Assembly (NCBI RefSeq): GCF_000143415.4
Contig: NW_003314306.1
Span: 1,179,199-1,243,198 of the forward strand
Direction: 5' to 3'
Source of the DNA: Selaginella moellendorffii
Taxonomy: Eukaryota > Streptophyta > Lycopodiopsida > Selaginellales > Selaginellaceae
DNA: 64,000 bases
Shown: piece after piece, positions 24,872 through 33,980 of the stretch
Layout of the letters: the number at the start of each line of letters is the position of its first letter
How positions within the stretch are numbered: the first letter of the stretch is position 1
Made by a program: the position numbers and the translations under genes
Notes under the pieces: model-generated
What the model was told of the DNA's origin: nothing
Database searches by the model: none
The model's input: only the letters and a program-made list of their open reading frames with translations

Positions 24872-24907
24872 ACATTTTCCCCAAGAGCCCTAAACATTTA
24901 TAAAGTT

Positions 24908-24974
24908 AAAGAACCCTAAAAGTGATGTTTACGAAGAACCCTAAAAGTGATGTTTCCGAAGAACCCTAAAAGGT
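24908..24974 (+). repeat. 25-bp tandem repeat containing a telo-box-like AACCCTAAAA
   Basis: Three units of AGAACCCTAAAAGTGATGTT-type sequence with a period of about 25 bp; the third is truncated after AACCCTAAAAGG. It lies between the UBA/PUB gene and the next gene and could be part of the latter's promoter. Confidence 0.7.
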
Positions 24975-25239
24975 CATTGTCTAAAAATAAGTAGATGACG
25001 GAATATCCTCACGCGGATATACAAGCAGGGACACAAAGGACGAAAGGGCTTTTCTTTGCGTATACAGGATGATGCGGCGGCGGAATCGATCGCAAGTGGC
25101 CAAGATCCCCTGGCTGCCAGATCTGACCCCCTTCGACGACGATGGATCCGGGTTGATTTGACCGTTCGCCTTCCTTCCCCCGTGCTGTCAAAGATTGACG
25201 CTTCTTGGGGATCGTCTCGTCTCCTCTCGTTTGTTGGCG

Positions 25240-25659
25240 ATGGCGAAGCTGACACCAGGGATTGTTGCGGTGATTATGGTGTCTGGGAGCGTGATCTACA
25301 TCGCGGCCAACAGGTTCCACCGGCTCAAGCAGCAGAATTTCGAGGATCTGGCGCCCGCCGCAAAGCCCAAGAAGAAGGTCCGCTTCTCCGACTCGGTCGT
25401 GGAGCCCAAGGGCGACAATCGCGAGTTTCGGAGGTCTCGCAAGGCTCGGGGGAGCGTCAATCAGGAAATTTCGGATCAGGGAGGCGAGCCGGCGCCGGCA
25501 CCGAGCGCAGCTCCAGAGATTTCGGTGGATCGAGCGCCGCCGCCCGGCGATCACCGGCCAATCTCGAAGAAAGTGGAGGCGCTGCTGGGATCCAATCTGC
25601 CCGCTAACAGGATCGCGCTCTACTCGGACAGGTATCACGATCGCCTCCTCAAGGTCTGA
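25240..25659 (+). CDS. Small plant protein with N-terminal membrane segment and basic stretch, function unknown
   Basis: 139 residues from ATG in a GGCGATGGCG context (MAKLTPGIVAVIMVSGSVIY). A single membrane span or signal anchor covers about residues 6-22. A basic KPKKKVRFSDSVVEPKGDN block follows at about 43-60, then a Pro/Ala-rich low-complexity middle and a conserved-looking C-terminus (SKKVEALLGSNLPANRIALY, SDRYHDRLLKV). KKVRF is a PP1-docking-like (RVxF) motif. The domain order suggests a small tail-exposed membrane protein; I do not recognise the family. Confidence 0.65.
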   Translation: MAKLTPGIVAVIMVSGSVIYIAANRFHRLKQQNFEDLAPAAKPKKKVRFSDSVVEPKGDNREFRRSRKARGSVNQEISDQGGEPAPAPSAAPEISVDRAPPPGDHRPISKKVEALLGSNLPANRIALYSDRYHDRLLKV

Positions 25660-26332
25660 CGCGAGCGATTGATTGATTGCCCGGCTCCTCCTCTCCCATT
25701 CTTTCTTTCGGTTCGATCGATTGTCAATTTTCTCTCTAACTCCACCGATCGCCACATTCGTTGCGTGACCTTTTCTCTTCCGGTACTGGTTTTCGTTTTT
25801 TTCCTGTTCTACTCTTCATTTTCCCGGCAAAAAGGGGGCTTTCAACATCTGGGGTGTCCTTCGCTTGGCTGCTTCGAAAAAAATTCGTGCGTGGCGACGA
25901 CGGCCTCCCTCCACTTGCAGCTCCGAGTGGGCGGCGCAGCGAGAGAACAAGAGCAACAGTCAATCTCGCTGGAATCATTGGCGACGGAAGAAATCCCAGT
26001 AGCCAATGCGAGCGTCTCAAGATAAGAGATCCTTTCGTGGAAAGAGCAAGAACAATTGGTTATAGTGGTCGGTGGTGACCGGTCAGTGGTGATCCAGTGG
26101 TCAGTCTCCACCCAATTATTGACGGACTTCTTTAAGCTTCCATTCTTATCCAACATAAATCTTTGGATCTAAGCTTAGATTGTCTACATTGAAAAAGATT
26201 CCATTCCATGAACCCTAAAATCTCGAGACAAAACAAAGGATTTTTGGAACTATAGTAGTGTCCGTACAGAAATGCAAAAGAGAATTTACAAGCCTGGGGC
26301 TCACTCCCAAGATTGCTTGCGTGGAATTCGCC
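25660..26332. other. Intergenic, 3' flanks
   Basis: 3' UTR of the small membrane protein and 3' flank of histone H4 in tail-to-tail orientation. An imperfect GTGGTCGGTGGTGACCGGTC run lies near 26063. Nothing else recognised. Confidence 0.5.
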
Positions 26333-26983
<651 letters not shown>

Positions 26984-27986
26984 ATGCAAACTGCGACGGT
27001 GTGTAGCAGCCACACGGTAGGGTTTGATCGGCGGCGCTGCGAAGTACTGCGCACGCAATGCAGGCCACGTATCATCCAGAGATTGCCGGCACAGAGTAGG
27101 AGGAGATTGATTACCGCCGCGGCTGGAAGCTCCGGGCCGAAGGGCGATGGATTCTCAGGTAGAGATTTCCTGGCGGAATTCGATGATCTGCTCAAGTTTA
27201 AGCCGGCTGACAAGGAGCAGCAGCAGGCGTCGACGAGCAGCGCGCTGTCGGATCTTTTCAAGGTGATGGACGAGAAGAAGAAGCCGGATGATAGCAGCAA
27301 GAGCATGAAGTTTGGGACATTCAAGAGCTTGGATACGGAGGACAAGCAACCCAAGGCTGGTAAGAACTTGCATTGCTTCTTTTCGTTTCCTTTTTCGTTG
27401 CTAGATCGAATTGTTGGTTTTAACTTCTGGATTGATTGATCGCTGTAGGGAAGGTCAAGAAGGAGCGGATCACAAAGAAGGTGTGACATTCCTCGTCATT
27501 TTCTTCTCTGATTCTTTTTCTCTTGCTTTTGGCAGTTTTTTGGCTCGTCTCCCGGCAAAATAGAAGTGAAGGAAATTGTCGACGCCTTTAAGCTCCATGA
27601 AGCCGATGTTGGATCGTCACAAGTTCAAGGTACGTTTTCCTTCCCATCCCAGCAATTGTTTCTCACTTTTCCCGGGGAAAAACATCCTTTGTAGTTGCGC
27701 TCCTCACCCAGCGGATCAAATACGTCGCAGCTCATCTCAAAGACAACAAAAAGGTACGCCACCAAGCTCCCAGGATGTCGATCTCGATCTCTTACAAGGA
27801 GTTACCAAATCGCAGGACTTTTCATCGCAACGGGGGCTCCGCGCGATGGTCGAGAAGAGGAAGAAGCATCTCCTATACCTGCGAAGAACAAACATGGACG
27901 GCTACAAGGTGGTGATCGCCAAGCTGGGCCTCAAAGACAACCTCGACAAAGCGAGACTGGCAGCGTCTGGCCGCCGGGGCCGTTAA
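26984..27986 (+). CDS. Ribosomal protein uS15, bacterial/organellar type with N-terminal extension
   Basis: Five exons (26984-27359, 27449-27480, 27536-27629, 27695-27753, 27816-27986) encode 243 residues. The C-terminal about 90 residues are uS15: SSQVQVALLTQRIKYVAAHL, KDNKKDFSSQRGLRAMVEKR, KKHLLYLRRTNMDGYKVVIA. The first about 150 residues are an Arg/Ser-rich targeting peptide (MQTATVCSSHTVGFDRRRCE...) plus an acidic, Lys-rich extension. S15 binds the central domain of small-subunit rRNA. Length and targeting sequence point to a nucleus-encoded organellar protein; plastid versus mitochondrion cannot be told here. A predicted snoRNA cluster lies directly downstream on the same strand. Confidence 0.9.
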
Positions 27987-28009
27987 AAAGATTGTGAGCG
28001 CCACGTCAG

Positions 28010-28130
28010 TTGTACACGTCATTCTAATTCTGTCACGTCAGCCCTAAATGATCTTTGTTGGCCACGTCAGCCCTAGAACTTTCTAGGGTTTTCGGGCTAG
28101 GGCTTGGGGGCGCCGCGAAGGTCGAGTATT
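28010..28130 (+). promoter_or_regulatory. Candidate promoter of the snoRNA cluster
   Basis: Two copies of CACGTCAGCCCTA (near 28036 and 28062), then CTAGGGTTTTCGGGCTAGGGC near 28083 (telo-box plus a site II-like GGGCT). A TATTTGAG box sits near 28125. Telo-box and site II combinations are typical of plant snoRNA and ribosomal protein promoters. Confidence 0.5.
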
Positions 28131-28162
28131 TGAGAGAGGCCGTAGCGATGGTAGCGTGTTCT

Positions 28163-28246
28163 AGCGCGTGATGATTACATAGTTCAGATGAGTCCCACAA
28201 TGGGCGCTGACTATAAGCACTATGTCTTTCGCTCCTATCTGACGCT
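28163..28246 (+). ncRNA. Predicted box C/D snoRNA, 25S rRNA guide
   Basis: C box GTGATGA (28168-28174) and D box CTGA (28239-28242) are closed by a terminal stem AGCG (28163-28166)/CGCT (28243-28246). The 15 nt upstream of D, GTCTTTCGCTCCTAT, pair with the conserved 25S/28S rRNA sequence ATAGGGGCGAAAGAC (recalled from general knowledge) with one G-U pair. The fifth nucleotide upstream of D would direct methylation of the second G in AUAGG. A D'-like CTGA occurs at 28207. The target sequence must be checked against a real rRNA. Confidence 0.6.
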
Positions 28247-28297
28247 TTGATCTTCCTCGGTATTTTTTCGGGTTTTCCGTGTTGTTCTTGGGTGGGC

Positions 28298-28439
28298 GGC
28301 TTCTCTAAGTTAGTCGTAAGGCTTAACTCTGTGCTTTTCGGCTCGTTCCCTTGAAGCCAAATGTCTCTGTCCTGCATCAAACGCGCTTCCTCCTTCATTG
28401 TGAACTGGATGCGCTGTGATTTCGGAGCAGGACACATTG
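28298..28439 (+). ncRNA. Predicted H/ACA snoRNA
   Basis: A 3' hairpin has a lower stem TGTCCTGC (28368-28375) with GCAGGACA (28427-28434), an internal loop, and an upper stem GCGCxTCC/GGAxGCGC (from 28384 to 28414). It is followed at once by ACA with three trailing bases (28434-28439). A 5' hairpin is closed by GGCTTC (28298-28303) with GAAGCC (28353-28358) and contains an AGTTA/TAACT stem. The hinge (AAATGT) is a poor H-box match, which lowers confidence. It sits between two C/D candidates. Confidence 0.5.
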
Positions 28440-28454
28440 ACACGAAAAGAGGGT

Positions 28455-28535
28455 GTGCTGTGATGACCAAGTTTTTCGTGTTTGATTTATCGTGGCCATG
28501 ATCACGACAAAAGAACATCTAAGGGTCTGAGCTCC
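28455..28535 (+). ncRNA. Predicted box C/D snoRNA, 18S rRNA guide
   Basis: C box GTGATGA (28460-28466) and D box CTGA (28527-28530). The 15 nt upstream of D, AGAACATCTAAGGGT, are complementary to the 18S rRNA segment GCCCTTAGATGTTCT (recalled), 14 Watson-Crick pairs plus one G-U. The fifth-nucleotide rule points to the first U of GCCCUUAGAUG. The terminal stem is weak. The length of the antisense match makes this the best supported of the three snoRNA calls. Confidence 0.65.
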
Positions 28536-28848
28536 CGCCAAAGCCCTCGCTTGTTTGCGATGACTTTTGCGCTTTGTTTTCTCGCGGTTGTTGGTTTGTT
28601 TCTGGCGATCGAGACGGACACGGTAAGGCAGAGAGGTGAGATCTCTTAAATGCTGCATGTTTGACCAAACTCCTTCAAAGTCGGAAAGTAGACAAGGAAC
28701 AAGAGAGGACCACGTAGCGGTGTTTGTTTACAGCCCAAAAAAAAAACTCATGTCAATCCCCAGGATTTCCATCCATGGACTCCCAAGACACCGCGAAGAA
28801 CTCATCAAACTTCACTTTTGAGTATGTGTATACAAGAGAGAAAAGAAG
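28536..28848. other. Intergenic between the snoRNA cluster and the Ole e 1 gene
   Basis: Probable end of the snoRNA precursor and 3' flank of the minus-strand Ole e 1 gene. Nothing else recognised. Confidence 0.5.
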
Positions 28849-29566
28849 CTAGTTGTGGTTGGCAGTCCTCGGTTGCGGAGGATTCGGGGGGCCGAGGTGG
28901 TACGCCTTTGTAGTGACGACGAATTTCCGGGGCCGAGGGGGTTCCGGGGGGTCGAGCTTGTAACCCTGCGTGCTCTTCTTCGGAGCTTCTGGCGGCCCCA
29001 ACGTTAGCGCCTCGCGCCTGGCGGGAGTGGAACAGAAGGCCAGCGCTTGGCTTGGCCGGAACACGAGATCACGCGGCTGATCGAGTGACGCGGACGTAGC
29101 AAATGCTGCCGCCGGAGTGGCGCAAGAGTCGAGAGCTTTGCTCAAGAACTGGACGGAGCAAGCGTCGAACTGTGGTGGGATTTGGGCCTGGAATTGCCCC
29201 GTCTCGTTGGTGCTCACGACGGTGGAGTGATCTGGATTCCCGCGGTTGCCGACGCATTCGATTTGGATCTCGGCCTCTGTTTGACAAGTACCATGGATTT
29301 AACAGTGAGACCACAACTCTCTCTCTCTTTCTTGCTTTATCTTTACCTGAGAAGACTATGCTGTTGCGCGTGAGCCTCGCTTCCAGGCAACTATCGCAGT
29401 AGACTGTGCCAAACAGGATCCTAATTGAAGAAGAAGAGGAAGAGCGGAGAAATCTTCGCGCATCTAGCGATACCGCGTGAGATTCCAGCGCCAATACGAG
29501 TACCACTGCGAGCAGTAGACCCGAAGGAGAAGAAGATTTCAAAGAAAGGAAGATTGGGACAGCCAT
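28849..29566 (-). CDS. Pollen Ole e 1 / extensin-like secreted protein
   Basis: Two exons (29347-29566 and 28849-29276) joined through a phase-1 intron. The start MAVPIFLSLKSSSPSGLLLA leads a signal peptide. The Ole e 1 signature appears as GTVYCDSC near residue 52, followed after the splice by EIQIECVGNRGNPDHSTVVS and the later cysteines in FDACSVQFLSKALDSC. The C-terminal about 70 residues are Pro-rich (DPPEPPRPRKF, GPPNPPQPR). Family members are extracellular glycoprotein-like proteins with no settled biochemical role. A short stretch of this gene near 28957-28985 recurs at 33346-33375. Confidence 0.8.
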
Positions 29567-29570
29567 TCAA

Positions 29571-29622
29571 CTCATATATATATATAGGGGTGTGTGTGTG
29601 TGGGTGTGTGTGTGTGTGTGGA
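29571..29622 (+). repeat. Compound (TA)n-(TG)n microsatellite
   Basis: A short TATATATATATA run is followed by TG repeats with a few interruptions, just upstream of the Ole e 1 gene start. Confidence 0.9.
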
Positions 29623-31182
29623 CAAATGTGGGAAAAAAATTTCTTGTGAGCCCCTTTGGTGTCTCCTGATCCTGCTTGTTATTCACCCACCTTTCTGATT
29701 TCTCCTGACACTGCACTAAATGTGCAGGTTTTAGACATGAGCTCTCTCTTGCTACTACCTTCTTTTTATCCCTCCCTCTCTCGAATCTACTGCTCCTTGA
29801 GCTGCTGCTGGTTCACAAGCCCCACAAAAAATTTTTTTTTTTTTTGGCCGCAAGAGGACATGTAGGCGGAGATATAAGCAATTTGGTCAACACGGAGGAA
29901 TTTAAGGTTTTTCAAAGTTTCTGTAAGAGCTCAAAGTAGAGACCAGCGTTAAAGAGGGCGAGCACTATCTCTTGATTATATCATAGAAAAGTAAACAAGG
30001 CAAAGGGGATGGATTGATTCACAGAGATCACGAACGCTTTGGGCCGAATTCTAAATGGAGCGGCTGAGATCATGATCAAGATTCACCACGAGTGGGCAAA
30101 TACGCGACCATCTCCCAAGTCAAAATGCGGGTGATTACTTTTAGGATCACGCCGAGGAATCCCTGACTGCTAAACAAATCCAAAGGGGAAGTTGACAATG
30201 AATGGGGAAGCTTGCCTGCCAGCTCGCACCACCTTTAAATTTAAGCTCGTTTTTGTCGGTGTTTTCTCGATCTTCTTCTTATTTAACTTTACACTCTCGT
30301 TCTCTCTCACGTGGTACCAACAATGTACCTTTAAGGATGAATCGATAGACAATTTTCCCAAGATTGGCTCTCATTTCCAATCCACTGTTGGAGATTGCGC
30401 AACGAGATTGTTGCTTTTTGCTTGGGGAGAAGGGAGATTTCGTTTGAAGTGTTCTTCTTCTGTAAAGCAAAGGTGGTGGGCGTGTGTGTGCGTGCTTTCC
30501 ATGATTGCGTACATGATTGAGTGGAGCGTGCACTATAAGGAGCTCACACCAAGAGGGGCTTATTCCCATTGGAGGTTGGCGAATTTTTCATACCCCCATT
30601 CATGTCCCTTCGCACAGCAAGAACAAAAAACCCCCAGAAAAAACGAGGCATGCGAACCACCGCCACCTTGGATGGATGATTCGCAGCTGATGATTTGCAT
30701 GAAAGCCATACAGTGAAAATTGGAGCTTCTCTTTTGTCCCCAATTTAAAAAAAAACATACTCAAAAAGATGAATTATTACTCTAATCGTCGCTGCTCACC
30801 CAATCGTCACCAGTTAATCAATCAGTAAAACAAGAAAAAAAAAGTAGTGCGAATTTGACCGAGGCATTGTTTGGAAGCATAGGCACAGGTGATCGATCGA
30901 TTTTACACTACTATACAAGACTGGGAGGCCGTAAGCATTGTCCTCTTGCTTTCGGCCAAACAAAAATGTAATCGAACTTCTTGGTCGGTAAAAAGGAACA
31001 CTTTCAAAGTCAAACAGAAGCTTGTCACCGTGTTCATCAATGTTTGACTTGTGACAAGGACTGGCACTGATATATTCCCCGGATCTTTAGGTCAGGGCTC
31101 GAATCGCGAGACCCATGTAGCCGTTGGAGGGAGATTTAAAGCTACCTCGGATATTCGCTCGCATCCTGGGATTTTAGGGCTC
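29623..31182. repeat. Duplicated non-coding segment; parts recur upstream of the CLE gene
   Basis: 29934-30262 contains GTAGAGACCAGCGTT, GAGCACTATCTCTTGATTAT, one copy of the 177-bp unit repeated at 33.4-33.9 kb, and GCTTGCCTGCCAGCTCGCAC. All are found again, in a different order, at 33388-33970. An open frame of 174 codons (30192-30716) starts in this segment, has two hydrophobic stretches and no recognisable domain; I do not call it a gene. The remainder to 31182 shows nothing recognisable. Confidence 0.65.
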
Positions 31183-31737
31183 ATGGCGAGGAAGAGGAGG
31201 GCGCTGGCCGTCAAGAGCAGCAATGCGAGGGCGGGGGAGGAGGAGGAGGACGCGGCGGCGGCGGAGGATGATCGCGTGGCGGAGCTGTGCCGGGCGATAG
31301 ATTTGCAAGGTGAGAGGCTGCATTCGGGGGGAAATCTCTCAATCTTGGTCTCGACAGTGCAAGCGAGGGCGACGGCGATTCGAGCCATCCGCGACGCGCA
31401 GATCGCCGAGTTCCTGGCGCAGCTCCAGCTCCAGCAGGCGAGCTTGTCGGAGGAGATGCTGGACATGCCGATTTGCGACTTCCTGGAGCGGTTCTGCCCT
31501 AACACCGAGCTCGTGTGCAAGGAGAGCGGAGTGGTGGAGATGAGGAAGAAGAAGCTGCCGACGAGCGATGCCGGGGACCCTCTGGCTTCCTTGTTTGCGC
31601 TCAGTGCGCTCAAGAACACTAGCTCCACCGCCGCCGCCGCCGCCACCGCCAAAAAGAGCTCCGCTTCCTTCTTTTGCACGCCGCGAACCTTGGGTGGTGG
31701 GATATCCTCGAGCATGAAGACTCGAAGTATGCGCTGA
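31183..31737 (+). CDS. Hypothetical nuclear protein, weakly borealin-like
   Basis: 184 residues from MARKRRALAVKSSNARAG. The layout is a basic start, an acidic Ala/Glu run, a predicted helical region (about 40-115: VAELCRAIDLQGERL, RATAIRAIRDAQIAEFLAQL, SLSEEMLDMPICDFLERF), an Ala/Ser-rich linker and a basic tail (FFCTPRTLGGGISSSMKTRS). This order recalls plant borealin-related subunits of the chromosomal passenger complex, but no motif is decisive. The 3' UTR seems to contain an intron (GTAAGT at about 31785 to CTTTCCTAG near 31964). Its 3' half is duplicated at 36.36 kb. Confidence 0.5.
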   Translation: MARKRRALAVKSSNARAGEEEEDAAAAEDDRVAELCRAIDLQGERLHSGGNLSILVSTVQARATAIRAIRDAQIAEFLAQLQLQQASLSEEMLDMPICDFLERFCPNTELVCKESGVVEMRKKKLPTSDAGDPLASLFALSALKNTSSTAAAAATAKKSSASFFCTPRTLGGGISSSMKTRSMR

Positions 31738-31967
31738 GCTTGAGAGGCTGGGCTCTTGCACCGAACAACCATTCTTTGGATCAAGTAAGTGTTACGTTTT
31801 TCTTTTCTCTTCCTCTCCTTGTGTATTGAATTTGTGTTTGCTTTCTCTTGAAATTCTTGCGGTTCTTTCTATTTTGTCTTTGTTCTTTGCTTCAAGTCTC
31901 AATCTCTGCTCTCGCTTTGTTATGTCACACAATTACTGACAAAATGTCCCTGTTCCTTTCCTAGTTT

Positions 31968-32205
31968 CCATCGTGGACGGGAAGGAGGACAGGTAGCTGG
32001 TCTTGTTGGATGGAATCAGGAATCTCATATTGTGTTGCTCTTCTGTCAGATCAGTCAATCAGACGTTCTTCTCAAATTGATGTGCAACAAGACAGTATGT
32101 CCATGCATCACTTCGAAGTTTCAGGTCTTGTCATGGAAGGGATATCCGTTGTTTCCGTCTTCCTAGCCGGAGCTGGTCATTTGGATAGGCATGTGTACTT
32201 TTCGA
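31968..32205 (+). pseudogene. Chalcone isomerase first-exon relic
   Basis: GTGGACGGGAAGGAGGACAG and the next seven bases (31973-31999) match 59135-59161, upstream of the chalcone isomerase gene, with one change. Further on, GLVMEG and VFLAGAGH parallel GLVIEG and LFLAGAGK of that gene's exon 1, with the same spacing order. The rest is scrambled and no intact frame remains. It lies in the apparent 3' transcribed region of the preceding gene. Confidence 0.5.
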
Positions 32206-32424
32206 TGGGAGTGACACTATGAAATAGGTGTCATGAGTTCGGAAGTTATCGTCACCTTGAGGAAAAAATCTTGAGCAGATAATGGCTGCCTCAACAGGAT
32301 ATCAATGGTTTGACTTTTTGGTTCACCTGACAGGGATTGAACCTGCTCCGGAAACAGACGTTCATTTCCTATCGACTTGTCATTTGGGCCGACACTTGGC
32401 TCTGTAACCAGTTATACACATAGG

Positions 32425-32580
32425 AAAAGTGCTGGTGCTGCTTGCCGCAGCTCCGATGGAGATCTTCTTGCTGGGAGCTGGGAGCTGCTCGCTCAAGCGC
32501 ATGACAAGCCAACTTGTTGCAATCCGGGCATTTGCTATCAGACTCCTCCGTTTATCGGGGCTTGCTATCCGTGAATTTCA
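32425..32580 (+). pseudogene. Knottin-like peptide relic
   Basis: One frame reads CCNPGICY, then PPFIGACY before a stop, closely matching the C-terminal half of the intact peptide at 38149-38331 (minus). The upstream half (signal peptide and first cysteines) is only partly recognisable and out of frame. A second decayed copy lies at 37290-37425. Confidence 0.65.
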
Positions 32581-32639
32581 TGAACACCATGACAATGGTC
32601 CGCCATCCTTACGGGGAAGGGTAACGCCGTGTATATAAG

Positions 32640-33355
32640 GGCAATGTTGGGGAAGAGAAACGCGCCAGAGGCTGTCGCTGATTTTCTGGGAACGGTGCGA
32701 GTTAAGCAGGATCAAGTCAAAGGAAAGTTAACAGAGGTACGACATACAGAGTGGCGACTGAGACCCGCGTCTAAGATTGCTGCATCGCATTTTCTGTCCA
32801 GGGGCTGTGGCTAGTGTGGAAGTTTCAAGGTTACCATACTTTGAATCACTACATGAAACAAAAGACATTTCCAGAGAATCTCTCAAAGCAACTTCTCGGA
32901 GACAGTGTAAGGTTGTACGCCTTGGCTAATATTAGATGTTGGTAACAGGGTTGTTTTAGGCCACAAACAAGCGTTATGGCTCTATAAACCAACGACAAAA
33001 TGCTCTAATTCTCCGAATTATAATGACTCACTTGTTATATAACCTACAACAAATCCATAGAACCAGTAAGCATGTTTGCCGCCGAATGTCTTTTAGATCT
33101 TGTTCTTACTTTATCCCCAGGCGTTGTGCACTGTGATGTAAAGCCATTAAATCTAATTCTCGCTGGTGATATGGATACTTTTAAGCTTGTCGACCTTGGC
33201 GCATGTGTCAATCTACGGTCGGTTACAATTACGTAAGTGATGAATTTTTCGCAAATCATGCTTTTCAAATGAAAATCTCAAGTACAGGTTCCGAACGAAA
33301 CAATCATGGACCCAGATTATGCACCTCCTGAGCAGTACGTCATGCCGAGCTTGTA
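32640..33355 (+). pseudogene. STN8-like thylakoid protein kinase relic
   Basis: Three exon-like segments survive. VADFLGTVRVKQDQVKGKLT lies near 32650-32735, LWLVWKFQGYHTLNHYMKQK with TFPENLSKQLLG at 32805-32915, and GVVHCDVKPLNLILAGDMD, FKLVDLGACVNLRS and MDPDYAPPEQYVMP at 33120-33350. The order and residues match the plant chloroplast STN7/STN8 kinase domain, closer to STN8 (ADFLG, LVW, DPDY). The catalytic HRD is HCD and the DFG is DLG; the ATP-binding lobe and C-lobe are missing and stops intervene. STN8 phosphorylates photosystem II core proteins; this copy is dead. Confidence 0.7.
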
Positions 33356-33419
33356 AGCCTGCGTGCTCTTCTTCTTGTTCGGTGTCGGAGCACTATCTCT
33401 TGATTATATCATAGAAAAG

Positions 33420-33895
33420 TAAACAAGGTAAAAGGGATGGATTGATTCACAGAGATCACGAACGCTTTGGGCGGAATTCTAAATGGAGCGGCTGATCGAG
33501 ATTCACCATGAGTGGGCAAATACGCGACCATCTCCCAAGTCAAAATGCGGGTGAATACGTTTAGGATCACGCCGAGGAATCCCTGACTGCTAAACAAATC
33601 CAAGGTAAAGGGGATGGATTGATTCACAGAGATCACGAACGCTTTGGGCGGAATTCTAAATGGAGCGGCTGATCGAGATTCACCACGAGTGGGCAAATGC
33701 GCGACCATCTCCCAAGTCAAAATGCGGGTGAATACGTTTAGGATCACGCCGAGGAACCCCTGACTGCTAAACAAATCCAAGGTAAAGGGGATGGCAGAGA
33801 TCACGAGCGCTTTGGGCGGAATTCTAAATGGAGCGGCTCATCGAGATTCACCACTAGTGGGCAAATACGCGACCATCTCCCAAGTCAAAAAAGCT
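33420..33895 (+). repeat. 177-bp tandem repeat, about 2.6 units
   Basis: Units beginning AAGGTAAAAGGGATGGATTG and containing GATCACGAACGCTTTGGGCG and AAAATGCGGGTGAATACG repeat at 33426, about 33604 and, with a 13-bp deletion, about 33781. One further unit is at about 29998-30180. On the minus strand two units stay open as a 59-codon in-frame repeat (for example LTWEMVAHLPTRGESRSAAP), which I do not recognise. Confidence 0.85.
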
Positions 33896-33980
33896 TGCCT
33901 GCCAGCTCGCACCACCTTTAAATCTAAGCTCGTTTTTGTTGTAGAGACCAGCGTTCGTGGAAGAGTTTACTACAATCGCA

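Noticed and set aside
28298-28439. Reading this stretch as part of a protein-coding frame on the minus strand
   Set aside because: The hairpins with exact stem pairing and ACA end explain it better; the minus frame has no family features.
30192-30716. 174-codon plus-strand frame in the duplicated segment
   Set aside because: No domain, begins within a repeat that also occurs upstream of the CLE gene, and composition is unlike coding neighbours.
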